DNA from: Clostridia bacterium
GTDB lineage: Bacteria > Bacillota > Clostridia > Lutisporales > Lutisporaceae
Direction of reading: 5' to 3'
Length of the DNA stretch: 5,187 nucleotides
Assembly: GCA_029256365.1 (NCBI GenBank)
Contig: JAQSYB010000285.1
Coordinates: forward strand, 1-5,187
Positions 1 through 5,094 of this stretch are shown piece after piece (the stretch's first letter is position 1; each line of letters begins with the position of its first letter). Under the pieces are notes generated by a model. The model ran no database searches, was not told where the DNA came from, and saw only the letters and a program-made list of their open reading frames with translations. The position numbers were made by a program, and so were the translations under genes.

Positions 1-623
1 CCTAAGCCCTTCCGACGAAAGTCAGGATGTGTCGTTACATGGGCAATGGCTGCAACTTGATATTCCTCTGAATATGCATGGATGCCGGCAAAGCTTACTA
101 ATTTATTGCTGCTATATATACCATAATTTCTTCTTAGCTTAACCAGATCATCATCAAGCCAGGCTTCTGGGTAGCTTTCCTCCAGCAAACCCTTAATGTC
201 ATGGAGCTGCTCATAGCCTAATCGAACAGCAGGTGCTGCTGTATCCTCTAAAGTTTGATCGTCCAAGCCCATATTCAGGTATTCCTGAAGATCACTTATC
301 TTATCTTCGCCAAAAACACCTTCTAATGTTTCTTTATCAATATGTGTATAGAAATAAGCTGGTAAAAAAGTTTTCATACGTTTTAATAGCTCGATGTTAT
401 AATCTACTCCCTCATAAGCAGCGGCTAGCAGCACTGGAATACCATAGTTTATAGCTAGCACTGCAATCTGTCTCAATCCTTCTCCATCAAATAAGCCATA
501 GCAAATTACATTTTGCCAATTGCTTTCTTCTAAGTCATAAAACTGATATAAATAGTCATACCTGGGTTTGTCTTTTAGAAAATCGTGTACCTGCAATCTA
601 TTATGTATTATTTTTAGTTCCAT
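1..623 (-). CDS. GNAT-family N-acetyltransferase, partial (C-terminus beyond left edge)
   Basis: Reading the minus strand from the ATG at 623-621 gives 207 uninterrupted codons plus two bases, running off the window's left edge. The start is supported by a TAGGAG ribosome binding site (630-635) six bases upstream. The N-terminal ~140 residues (MELKIIHNRLQVHDFL...) form a mixed alpha/beta region without a clear motif. Residues ~155-208 look like the core of a GNAT fold. A strand pair (GIYSSNKLVSFAGIHAY, 168-184) is followed by the acetyl-CoA-binding motif A, IAHVTTHPDFRRKGLG (193-208), which contains the family signature R-x-x-G-x-G at R203-G206-G208. Such proteins transfer an acetyl group from acetyl-CoA to an amine; the substrate cannot be told. 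The layout resembles two-lobed FR47-like GNAT proteins of about 250-270 residues, so roughly 50-60 residues would be missing. It follows the thioredoxin-like gene by 66 nt on the same strand and may share its transcript. Confidence 0.85.
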   Translation of the reverse strand, partial: MELKIIHNRLQVHDFLKDKPRYDYLYQFYDLEESNWQNVICYGLFDGEGLRQIAVLAINYGIPVLLAAAYEGVDYNIELLKRMKTFLPAYFYTHIDKETLEGVFGEDKISDLQEYLNMGLDDQTLEDTAAPAVRLGYEQLHDIKGLLEESYPEAWLDDDLVKLRRNYGIYSSNKLVSFAGIHAYSEEYQVAAIAHVTTHPDFRRKGL

Positions 624-648
624 TCCAATCTCCTACAACATTTATATA

Positions 649-677
649 ATTTAAGTTTTCACTCTCTTACTTGTCAC
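649..677 (-). promoter_or_regulatory. Possible internal promoter ahead of the acetyltransferase gene
   Basis: On the minus strand, GTGACA (677-672) is followed after exactly 17 bases by TTAAAT (654-649), in the 66-nt gap between the thioredoxin-like stop and the acetyltransferase ATG. The -35 matches consensus at five of six positions, but the -10 at only four of six. The leader would be about 20 nt. No terminator is visible in this gap, so read-through from the upstream gene is equally possible. Confidence 0.28.
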
Positions 678-689
678 TCTTTCTATATT

Positions 690-1019
690 CTAATTTGAAA
701 AAATCAATCTATAATATCTGTCAACTTTCTCTTTTATCCCATCTAGATTTATATATCTTGCTTCTCTGATAACTTCCTTATTTTGTACAAATACAAGTAT
801 GCATGGTATTGTAAACGCACTATATTCACCTGCTGCAGCTTGCACTTCATCTATATCAACTCTAGCAGGCTTCATATCCGGAAAGAATTTAAGCATAACC
901 TCTAACCTAGGAAAAATTACTTTGCAAACACCGCAGCTCTCAGAAGATATATAGAGCAGTGCCATTTCATTGTTTTCTATGAAGCTTTTGATTTCATCAA
1001 GGCTATCAAGCGTTCTCAT
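690..1019 (-). CDS. Thioredoxin-like protein with CGVC active site
   Basis: A 109-residue protein, the usual size of a single thioredoxin domain, with no signal peptide or membrane segment, so cytoplasmic. The order of elements fits the fold: strand ALLYISSES (20-28), redox centre C29-G-V-C32 at the start of a helix, strand PARVDID (51-57), then the cis-proline loop T70-I71-P72, strand ILVFVQN and a C-terminal helix. The centre is CGVC rather than classical CGPC, and the usual Trp before the first Cys is absent (S-E-S-C). A third cysteine, C73, directly follows the cis-proline, where thioredoxins commonly have Thr. These differences argue for a specialised disulfide reductase or thiol-handling protein rather than the main thioredoxin. 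The start is well set: AAGGAG (1032-1027) lies seven bases before the ATG. It may be co-transcribed with the downstream acetyltransferase gene. Confidence 0.9.
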   Translation of the reverse strand: MRTLDSLDEIKSFIENNEMALLYISSESCGVCKVIFPRLEVMLKFFPDMKPARVDIDEVQAAAGEYSAFTIPCILVFVQNKEVIREARYINLDGIKEKVDRYYRLIFSN

Positions 1020-1054
1020 CTATATTCTCCTTGCTATCATTTGAATATAACTAT

Positions 1055-1063
1055 ATTTTACCA
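1055..1063 (-). promoter_or_regulatory. Possible extended -10 promoter of the thioredoxin-like gene
   Basis: On the minus strand the sequence TGGTAAAAT (1063-1055) matches the extended -10 pattern TGn-TAnAAT, about 36 nt before the ATG. No good -35 hexamer lies at the proper distance, which extended -10 promoters can tolerate. A second TATAAT-like box (1082-1077) lies slightly upstream, also without a -35. Some promoter is expected here, because a strong terminator for the preceding gene lies just upstream. Confidence 0.35.
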
Positions 1064-1088
1064 TATGCTTCCCTATATTATATGAAAC

Positions 1089-1124
1089 AAAAATAAAAAA
1101 ACGAGTCAATTTTCATTGACTCGT
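1089..1124 (-). terminator. Rho-independent terminator of the SLH-protein gene
   Basis: A perfect 10-bp stem (ACGAGTCAAT at 1101-1110 with ATTGACTCGT at 1115-1124) closes a four-base loop that reads GAAA in the minus-strand RNA, a stable GNRA-type tetraloop. In the minus direction it is followed at once by six T, one A and more T (1100-1089). The hairpin begins nine bases after the TAG stop of the SLH gene. It separates that gene from the thioredoxin-like gene downstream. Confidence 0.93.
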
Positions 1125-1133
1125 AGCATATTA

Positions 1134-2552
1134 CTAGTTTACAGCTTTTATATCTGCTGCTGGTGGTGCTGCAATTACAAACTTTTTACCAAGATTTTTA
1201 TAATATATATCTGCATATGAATGATAGTTAATATTATTTCCTGTATTTTCATCAATTAAATTTCCATCAAATTGAAAGCTTTGTTTGATTATTGTATTGT
1301 TTGCTACGTAGAATTCGTATCTGTGACTCAATTTGCCTTGGAAAACCTCATCTGCAAAAGCCTTTACTATTACATAATCCTCTTCTGACATAGAATTTTT
1401 GATGGTCTCAACGTCAAAATCCATCACATATTTTGTTGCTGGCACACCACTTATATATACAATACCTTCTTTTTTAACATCAATATTACTGAAATATTTA
1501 AGCAGCTCAGCATTCATATCTATGCTGCTGATTATTTCACCCTCAAATATCGGATCAAAAAACGGAGCATAAACACGTACGTTTCCGGTATTGAGATTTG
1601 TTTGCACCCATTTATTATCAGCAAAGTCTTTTTCAAAATTTTTCTTATCAATTGTAACGGACTGATATTCACTTACTGCAGCTGTCTGATTGCTCGCTTC
1701 TTCAATTGCTTTCGAATACGAAGCCACCGTATAACTATCATTTTGTTTGTCTGTCATGTCAAAGCGTTCTTTGGTATAAAGATTCGTAATTGTATCCGTA
1801 AGCTTTAATTCTCCTTGTGATCTCATTTCACCTACAAAACTTCCATTCACCAATTTATCTAAAGCGAGATATAGTGCATTCTCTTCGTTGTTTTGCTCTC
1901 TAAATACTGCTGTAATTTCATCCTTATTCTTCATTAGTCTTTCAATCACTACTGCTGATTGCTCTTTATTTGCAGCCTTTTTGGGTTCAAACTTCGTGCT
2001 TGAGACACCATTCATCAAACCTGCTTCAATGGCTACCTCAACCTGTTTTTTTGCCCAAGAGGATATATTTGCTTGATCACTATAAACCGATATATTACTC
2101 AGCTCTATTTTGACATCCTTGTCCATAATCTTTAAAGCTCTTACAAATATAACTGCCATTTCCTCTCTTGTGATTTGAACATCTGGTTTAAATTCTGTTG
2201 CACTGATACCAGTAATGATTCCTTCACGATATGCTGCTTCCACATACTTAAATGCCCAATTATTTGTAGGAACATCCCTAAATGTTGCAGCAGCAGGTAT
2301 ATTTGATGTATCCAATTTCAATGCCTTTGCAATTAAGACAACCATTTCCGCTCTTGTTACAGCTTTTTGAGGGTTAAAATTCCCTATCTTATCCCCGCTT
2401 ATGACATTTTGCTGCGCTAAATATTCTATAGCAGCTCTCGCATAGTTTGAGCTTGTATTGATGTCTTTTATTGTAGCTCCATCAGCACTAACTATTGAAG
2501 AAAGTGCGAAAGTTAAGACGATTACCAAATTTAAAAATTTCTTTTTCAACAT
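1134..2552 (-). CDS. Secreted S-layer-homology (SLH) domain protein with unassigned C-terminal half
   Basis: A 472-residue exported protein. A Lys-rich N-terminus and hydrophobic core (6-22) form a signal peptide; likely cleavage follows V-S-A (A23). Three SLH repeats follow at about 27-80, 88-143 and 153-208, each with the D/Y-start, W-A or A-R helix and G-x-x-x-G-x-x-x-x-F-x-P pattern. SLH repeats bind secondary cell-wall polymer and hold proteins on the Gram-positive surface. The conserved motif reads TRAE (66-69), TREE (128-131) and a degenerate NKEQ (195-198). After a charged linker, residues ~222-472 are a strand-rich region (e.g. GNVRVYAPFFDP, GIVYISGVPATKYVMDFDV, HRYEFYVANNTIIKQSFQFDG). 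Its alternating pattern recalls LolA/LppX-like half-barrels, but I do not recognise the family. The protein has no cysteine. AGGAGG (2563-2558) lies five bases before the ATG. Own promoter and terminator suggest a single-gene transcript. Confidence 0.92.
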   Translation of the reverse strand: MLKKKFLNLVIVLTFALSSIVSADGATIKDINTSSNYARAAIEYLAQQNVISGDKIGNFNPQKAVTRAEMVVLIAKALKLDTSNIPAAATFRDVPTNNWAFKYVEAAYREGIITGISATEFKPDVQITREEMAVIFVRALKIMDKDVKIELSNISVYSDQANISSWAKKQVEVAIEAGLMNGVSSTKFEPKKAANKEQSAVVIERLMKNKDEITAVFREQNNEENALYLALDKLVNGSFVGEMRSQGELKLTDTITNLYTKERFDMTDKQNDSYTVASYSKAIEEASNQTAAVSEYQSVTIDKKNFEKDFADNKWVQTNLNTGNVRVYAPFFDPIFEGEIISSIDMNAELLKYFSNIDVKKEGIVYISGVPATKYVMDFDVETIKNSMSEEDYVIVKAFADEVFQGKLSHRYEFYVANNTIIKQSFQFDGNLIDENTGNNINYHSYADIYYKNLGKKFVIAAPPAADIKAVN

Positions 2553-2557
2553 TTCTT

Positions 2558-2563
2558 CCTCCT
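2558..2563 (-). promoter_or_regulatory. Strong ribosome binding site of the SLH-protein gene
   Basis: AGGAGG on the minus strand, within the run GAGGAGGA, lies five bases before the ATG at 2552. The strength suits an abundant surface protein. Confidence 0.8.
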
Positions 2564-2607
2564 CGTTAATACAATATTTTTAATCCGATTTTCAAAGCGT
2601 CTTTTAT

Positions 2608-2636
2608 ATTATACTAACTTTATGTTAACTAATCTA
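2608..2636 (-). promoter_or_regulatory. Probable promoter of the SLH-protein gene (perfect -10, weak -35)
   Basis: On the minus strand a perfect TATAAT (2613-2608) sits about 56 nt before the ATG, giving a leader of roughly 50 nt. The hexamer 17 bases upstream is TAGATT (2636-2631), a poor -35. That -35 region lies at the centre of a 7-bp palindrome (2621-2646). A promoter with a good -10 and a weak -35 covered by a palindrome suggests control by a DNA-binding protein, as inference. Confidence 0.45.
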
Positions 2637-2646
2637 TGATAACATA
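2621..2646. repeat. Palindrome over the SLH promoter -35 region (operator-like)
   Basis: A perfect 7-bp inverted repeat, TATGTTA (2621-2627) and TAACATA (2640-2646), is separated by 12 bases. It overlaps the -35 position of the SLH gene promoter. The same half-site TATGTTA recurs at 2782-2788 inside the spacer of the divergent promoter. In AT-rich DNA a 7-mer can recur by chance, so regulator binding is only suggested. Confidence 0.4.
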
Positions 2647-2710
2647 TTCCCATTTCATCTGAATTATATATAACCATATTAAGTATCTTATTTTGAATAG
2701 ATGCAGTTTC

Positions 2711-2771
2711 ACTGTTGGCGGCGAGGGACTTTCTAAGAGTTCTGCACTTTCAACCGCCAAATTTACTGTTG
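2711..2771. repeat. GC-rich inverted-repeat island flanked by ACTGTTG direct repeats
   Basis: Inside an AT-rich divergent spacer lies a short GC-rich block bounded by a perfect 7-bp inverted repeat, TTGGCGG (2715-2721) and CCGCCAA (2754-2760), with a 32-base interior. Its left flank begins with ACTGTTG (2711-2717) and its right flank is followed by the same 7-mer (2765-2771), 54 bases apart. The geometry could be a small hairpin element, a remnant of an insertion, or a binding site for the neighbouring recombinase-like protein. No T-run follows on either strand, so it is not a normal terminator. Confidence 0.4.
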
Positions 2772-2795
2772 CATTACTTACTATGTTACAGTAAA
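2762..2795. repeat. 8-bp palindrome overlapping the recombinase-like gene promoter
   Basis: TTTACTGT (2762-2769) and ACAGTAAA (2788-2795) are perfect inverted copies separated by 18 bases. The left arm touches the -35 hexamer and the right arm overlaps the -10. An alternative pairing uses TTACT at 2778-2782 with AGTAA at 2790-2794. This placement is typical of repressor operators; autoregulation by the adjacent gene product is possible but unproven. Confidence 0.4.
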
Positions 2796-2797
2796 AT
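2769..2797 (+). promoter_or_regulatory. Promoter of the recombinase-like gene
   Basis: TTGCAT (2769-2774) is followed after exactly 17 bases by TAAAAT (2792-2797). Each matches the vegetative sigma-factor consensus in four to five of six positions, with ideal spacing. The predicted transcript begins near 2804 and gives a leader of about 35 nt before the ATG at 2839. Confidence 0.6.
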
Positions 2798-2838
2798 GTA
2801 CTTTAGATGGTTGATTTTTTAATGAGAGGGTGATTTTT

Positions 2839-3786
2839 ATGAGTAAATATCTAGATAAGAGCTTATATAGCGATGAGGAATATAGGTTGTTAAGCGATTT
2901 TCTTTTGTCTCATTTTCGCAATAAACCCAAAACTGAAAAGAATTACTCCTATGACTTTAATATTTATAAAAAATATATACATAAAAGCATATTGGATGTA
3001 GATTCTTCTGATTGCGCAAGCTTTATCAATAACACAGACAAAGCATATCCTAGTGTTCAAGCTCCTGCTACGATTGAAAGAATATATTCTCAGCTTCATA
3101 GATTATATGAGTACCTATTAGAACAGCGGAAAGTGAAAAGAAATCCTTTTTATGAAATTAAAAAACCAGCTGTAAATAGAAATATAAGTAAGGATAAGGT
3201 GCTATCCTTTGAAGAAGCAGAAGCTCTTCTGGAAGCTGCAAAAAAATTGAATTTGAGAGATTGTGCAATGCTTCAGGTGCTTTTCACCACAGGTCTTAAG
3301 ATTAAAGATTTTATTTCATTGAATTGGAACAACATTATATGTGACAGCAATGGTGAGCTTGGCATATACATTCAAAAACAGCATAAGCCTTACTATAATA
3401 AGCTGCATCCCGATGTCATCCATACACTGCTTCAGTATAGAAAACAGTTAGGCAAAAGTCAGACCATAGCAGGCAATGAAATAGATCCAATGTTTATGAA
3501 TGCGAAAGGCGAAGGAATCAGTCAGAATTGGGTTAGATTGGTTATAAAAGATGTCTGTATAAAGGCTGGGATAAGAGCACATTCGCCTTCAAGCTTAAGA
3601 AGCAGCTTAGGCGCATTTATGCTTACCTTTGGTACATCACCTGAAGAGGTTTCCGAGGTAATGGGATACTCAGATGCATTCCTGACTACTAGACTGCCTA
3701 TTGTGCTTCCAAAGCGAGCAGACTACCTTCACTTTAATATAAAAGGCCTCAGTACATTTCAAAAAGAAGACGAGGAATCGCATTGA
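2839..3786 (+). CDS. Tyrosine-recombinase-fold protein lacking catalytic residues (probable pseudo-recombinase)
   Basis: Starting at the ATG at 2839 it has 315 residues, the normal size of XerC/XerD-like recombinases. Residues ~10-108 form a SAM-like core-binding domain (e.g. YSYDFNIYKKYIH; ERIYSQLHRLYEYLLEQRKVKRNPFYEIKKP). Residues ~120-300 align by pattern with the catalytic domain: SFEEAEALLEAA, LFTTGLKIKDFISLNW, SPSSLRSSLGAFML, EVMGYSDAFLTTR. The active site is mostly gone: Arg I (TGLR) is K154; HxxR reads S251-S-L-R254, so only the second Arg survives; the GH/GW position is Y277; and the nucleophile Tyr expected near 286-287 is Leu-Pro. K180 or K183 could stand for the hairpin lysine. 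The frame is open and base usage matches its neighbours, so this is not obvious decay. Strand cleavage looks impossible; DNA binding is inferred. AGGGTGA (2827-2833) favours this ATG over an in-frame GTG at 2830. It is unrelated in orientation to its neighbours. Confidence 0.85.
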   Translation: MSKYLDKSLYSDEEYRLLSDFLLSHFRNKPKTEKNYSYDFNIYKKYIHKSILDVDSSDCASFINNTDKAYPSVQAPATIERIYSQLHRLYEYLLEQRKVKRNPFYEIKKPAVNRNISKDKVLSFEEAEALLEAAKKLNLRDCAMLQVLFTTGLKIKDFISLNWNNIICDSNGELGIYIQKQHKPYYNKLHPDVIHTLLQYRKQLGKSQTIAGNEIDPMFMNAKGEGISQNWVRLVIKDVCIKAGIRAHSPSSLRSSLGAFMLTFGTSPEEVSEVMGYSDAFLTTRLPIVLPKRADYLHFNIKGLSTFQKEDEESH

Positions 3787-3804
3787 TTGCTATTCCTCGT
3801 CTTT
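3761..3804. terminator. Shared convergent terminator hairpin spanning both stop codons
   Basis: A perfect 12-bp inverted repeat, AAGACGAGGAAT (3767-3778) and ATTCCTCGTCTT (3792-3803), spans the TGA of the recombinase-like gene and the stop of the DUF3006 gene. After one mismatch the stem can extend three more pairs, leaving a five-base loop. In the minus direction it is followed by CTTTTT (3766-3761), a fair U-tract. In the plus direction only a short T-run (3802-3804) follows. It therefore best terminates the minus-strand operon, with weaker action on the plus-strand gene. Both arms are coding: the left encodes the recombinase-like C-terminus (EDEES), the right the DUF3006 C-terminus (KDEE). 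Confidence 0.8.
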
Positions 3805-4011
3805 CCATAGTTCCTTTGCCAAGGCTTCAATATTAGCTTTTCTTTTCTTTGTCACCTCTAGATCAATTTCTACTCCAGTATCAGAAACGAAAATCACATC
3901 GCCTTCCTTGGCACCAATAGGAATTCTTACTCTTTCTATATGAAGCATATTTCCCTGTTCATCCTCGCAGACAGCATATCTGCCTTCAAAACGATCAATC
4001 ACGTACTGCAT
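3790..4011 (-). CDS. DUF3006 domain small protein
   Basis: A 73-residue protein whose opening, MQYVIDRFEGRYAVCEDEQGN, matches the characteristic start of DUF3006 proteins (V-I-D-R-F-E-G-x-Y-A-V). It continues with short strands (MLHIERVRIPIGAKEGDVIFVSDTGVEIDLEV), as expected for a small beta-barrel-like domain, and ends in a charged helix (KKRKANIEALAKELWKDEE). There is no signal peptide, so it is probably cytoplasmic. The molecular function of the family is not established. It is often found beside genes for ComEC-like metallo-beta-lactamase proteins, as here. AGGAGG (4025-4020) lies eight bases before the ATG and overlaps the stop codon of the upstream gene, so the two are probably translationally coupled. 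It ends three bases from the convergent recombinase-like gene's stop. Confidence 0.87.
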   Translation of the reverse strand: MQYVIDRFEGRYAVCEDEQGNMLHIERVRIPIGAKEGDVIFVSDTGVEIDLEVTKKRKANIEALAKELWKDEE

Positions 4012-4023
4012 TCAATTTTCCTC

Positions 4024-5094
4024 CTATGGTTTGCATATTTTGCATGGCTCAAAACCACCGGTTTCAGCCTCTTCCTTGGTTTTAAGCTTTACTTGATTTT
4101 CTAGCTTAGGCAGCCCAGAACAGGTCTTTAGGTGATATATCTTGCTATTTCTATTGCCTATATAAAAGTCTATTTCAGAAACATTGCCTTTGCTTAACTC
4201 TGCAGGTACTTTGTTGATAGAAATAGAGCTTCCATCAGAGCTTGCAATGATTGACCCCTGCATATCGGTTCTAAATATCTGCAGCTTCATCGCCTCTAGC
4301 TTTTCTATGGTTTCTTTGTGGGGATGCCCATAATCATTGTCTGCTCCTACGGAAATTACTGCATATTTAGGTGCTGCAGCCTCTAGAAAGACTCTTGTTG
4401 TAGATGTTCTTCCACCATGATGTCCTATTTTTATTAAATCAGCTCTTATATCAAAGTTTTCTTTGATTATTTCCATTTCCGAAATGTCTTCAGCATCCCC
4501 TGTAAATAAGAAGGATGTATTGATGTATGTCAACTTTGCTACAGCTGAGTAATTATTCAATTCCTGGTATTCTGACGAATTTGGAGCTATAATTGTTAGC
4601 TTTGTATCCTCCGTATCGATTATTTTTACTCCAGCAACCGCAGTTTCAATTCTATAGTTCTTTTCTTTTATAGCAATCAATAGCTCTTCGAATATTTTTG
4701 TATTTGCAGTGACCTTTGGCATATAAATGCTTCCAATATCAAAACGATTGATTACTGTAGGCAATGAGCCAATATGATCCTCATGAGGATGCGTTGCAAC
4801 GATGTAATCAATATAATCAATATTTAAGCTCTTTAAATATCCTATTATCACATTGGCATCAGCCCTGTTGCCACCGTCAATTAGTATGTTCCTACCATCA
4901 TTTAGCTCTATAAAGGTGCAGTCTCCTTGACCAACATCAATGAAATGCACCTTGGTTGTCTTTGCAGAACCAGCAGCTGGACCCGGCACTTGTGAAGGCA
5001 TTTCCAATTCTGGACTCTGCACCTTGCATGAAGTTAGAAGAACAATAAGCAGCAGTAGTACTGCCGTCAACAATAAACTATATTTACTTTTCAT
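4024..5094 (-). CDS. ComEC-like metallo-beta-lactamase lipoprotein with Ada-like zinc-binding tail
   Basis: A 356-residue protein. A Lys start, hydrophobic stretch (6-20) and lipobox L20-T-S-C23 mark it as a lipoprotein anchored on the outer face of the membrane. A Pro/Ala/Gly linker (~24-45) leads to a metallo-beta-lactamase domain (~47-295) of the ComEC/Rec2 type: HFIDVGQGDC (50-59), the metal motif THPHEDH (101-107), TGD (198-200), IGHHGG (223-228) and SVGADNDYGHPH (248-259). All expected metal ligands are present, so it should be an active hydrolase. The related domain of ComEC is implicated in DNA degradation during uptake, but substrates of free-standing versions are unknown. Residues ~308-356 form a cysteine-bearing tail (YIGNRNSKIYHLKTC, then EPCKICKP; H321, C325, C351, C354), like the zinc-binding domain of Ada-type proteins. 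AAAGGGG (5108-5102) lies seven bases before the ATG. It is first in an operon with the DUF3006 gene. Confidence 0.93.
   Translation of the reverse strand: MKSKYSLLLTAVLLLLIVLLTSCKVQSPELEMPSQVPGPAAGSAKTTKVHFIDVGQGDCTFIELNDGRNILIDGGNRADANVIIGYLKSLNIDYIDYIVATHPHEDHIGSLPTVINRFDIGSIYMPKVTANTKIFEELLIAIKEKNYRIETAVAGVKIIDTEDTKLTIIAPNSSEYQELNNYSAVAKLTYINTSFLFTGDAEDISEMEIIKENFDIRADLIKIGHHGGRTSTTRVFLEAAAPKYAVISVGADNDYGHPHKETIEKLEAMKLQIFRTDMQGSIIASSDGSSISINKVPAELSKGNVSEIDFYIGNRNSKIYHLKTCSGLPKLENQVKLKTKEEAETGGFEPCKICKP

Noticed and set aside
233..454. Plus-strand open frame of 73 codons
   Set aside because: It is antisense to the acetyltransferase gene, has no ribosome binding site and no recognisable protein pattern.
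659..680. Direct repeat TCACTCT (659-665 and 674-680)
   Set aside because: Two 7-base copies in a short biased stretch give no clear function; chance is adequate.
1020..1090. TTGTTT as a -35 element with a -10 17 bases downstream for the thioredoxin-like gene
   Set aside because: The downstream hexamer at the right spacing is CATATG, a poor -10; the extended -10 TGGTAAAAT is the better candidate.
1602..1808. Plus-strand open frame of 68 codons inside the SLH gene
   Set aside because: It is antisense to a well-supported gene, with a composition typical of reversed coding sequence.
1888..2076. Plus-strand open frame of 62 codons inside the SLH gene
   Set aside because: It is antisense shadow of the SLH repeats and linker, with no start signals.
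2570..2597. TTGAAA with TATTAA as SLH gene promoter
   Set aside because: The transcript would start inside or at the ribosome binding site. The TATAAT at 2613-2608 is better placed.
2711..2771. Integron attC or chromosomal dif site
   Set aside because: The GTTGGCG and TTTCAAC stretches do not satisfy the attC core pattern, and nothing matches the Firmicutes dif consensus.
2830..2838. In-frame GTG at 2830 as start of the recombinase-like gene
   Set aside because: It lies within the ribosome binding site AGGGTGA that correctly spaces the ATG at 2839, and has only weak upstream pairing of its own.
2890..3099. Minus-strand open frame of 69 codons inside the recombinase-like gene
   Set aside because: It is an antisense shadow of the core-binding domain with no ribosome binding site.
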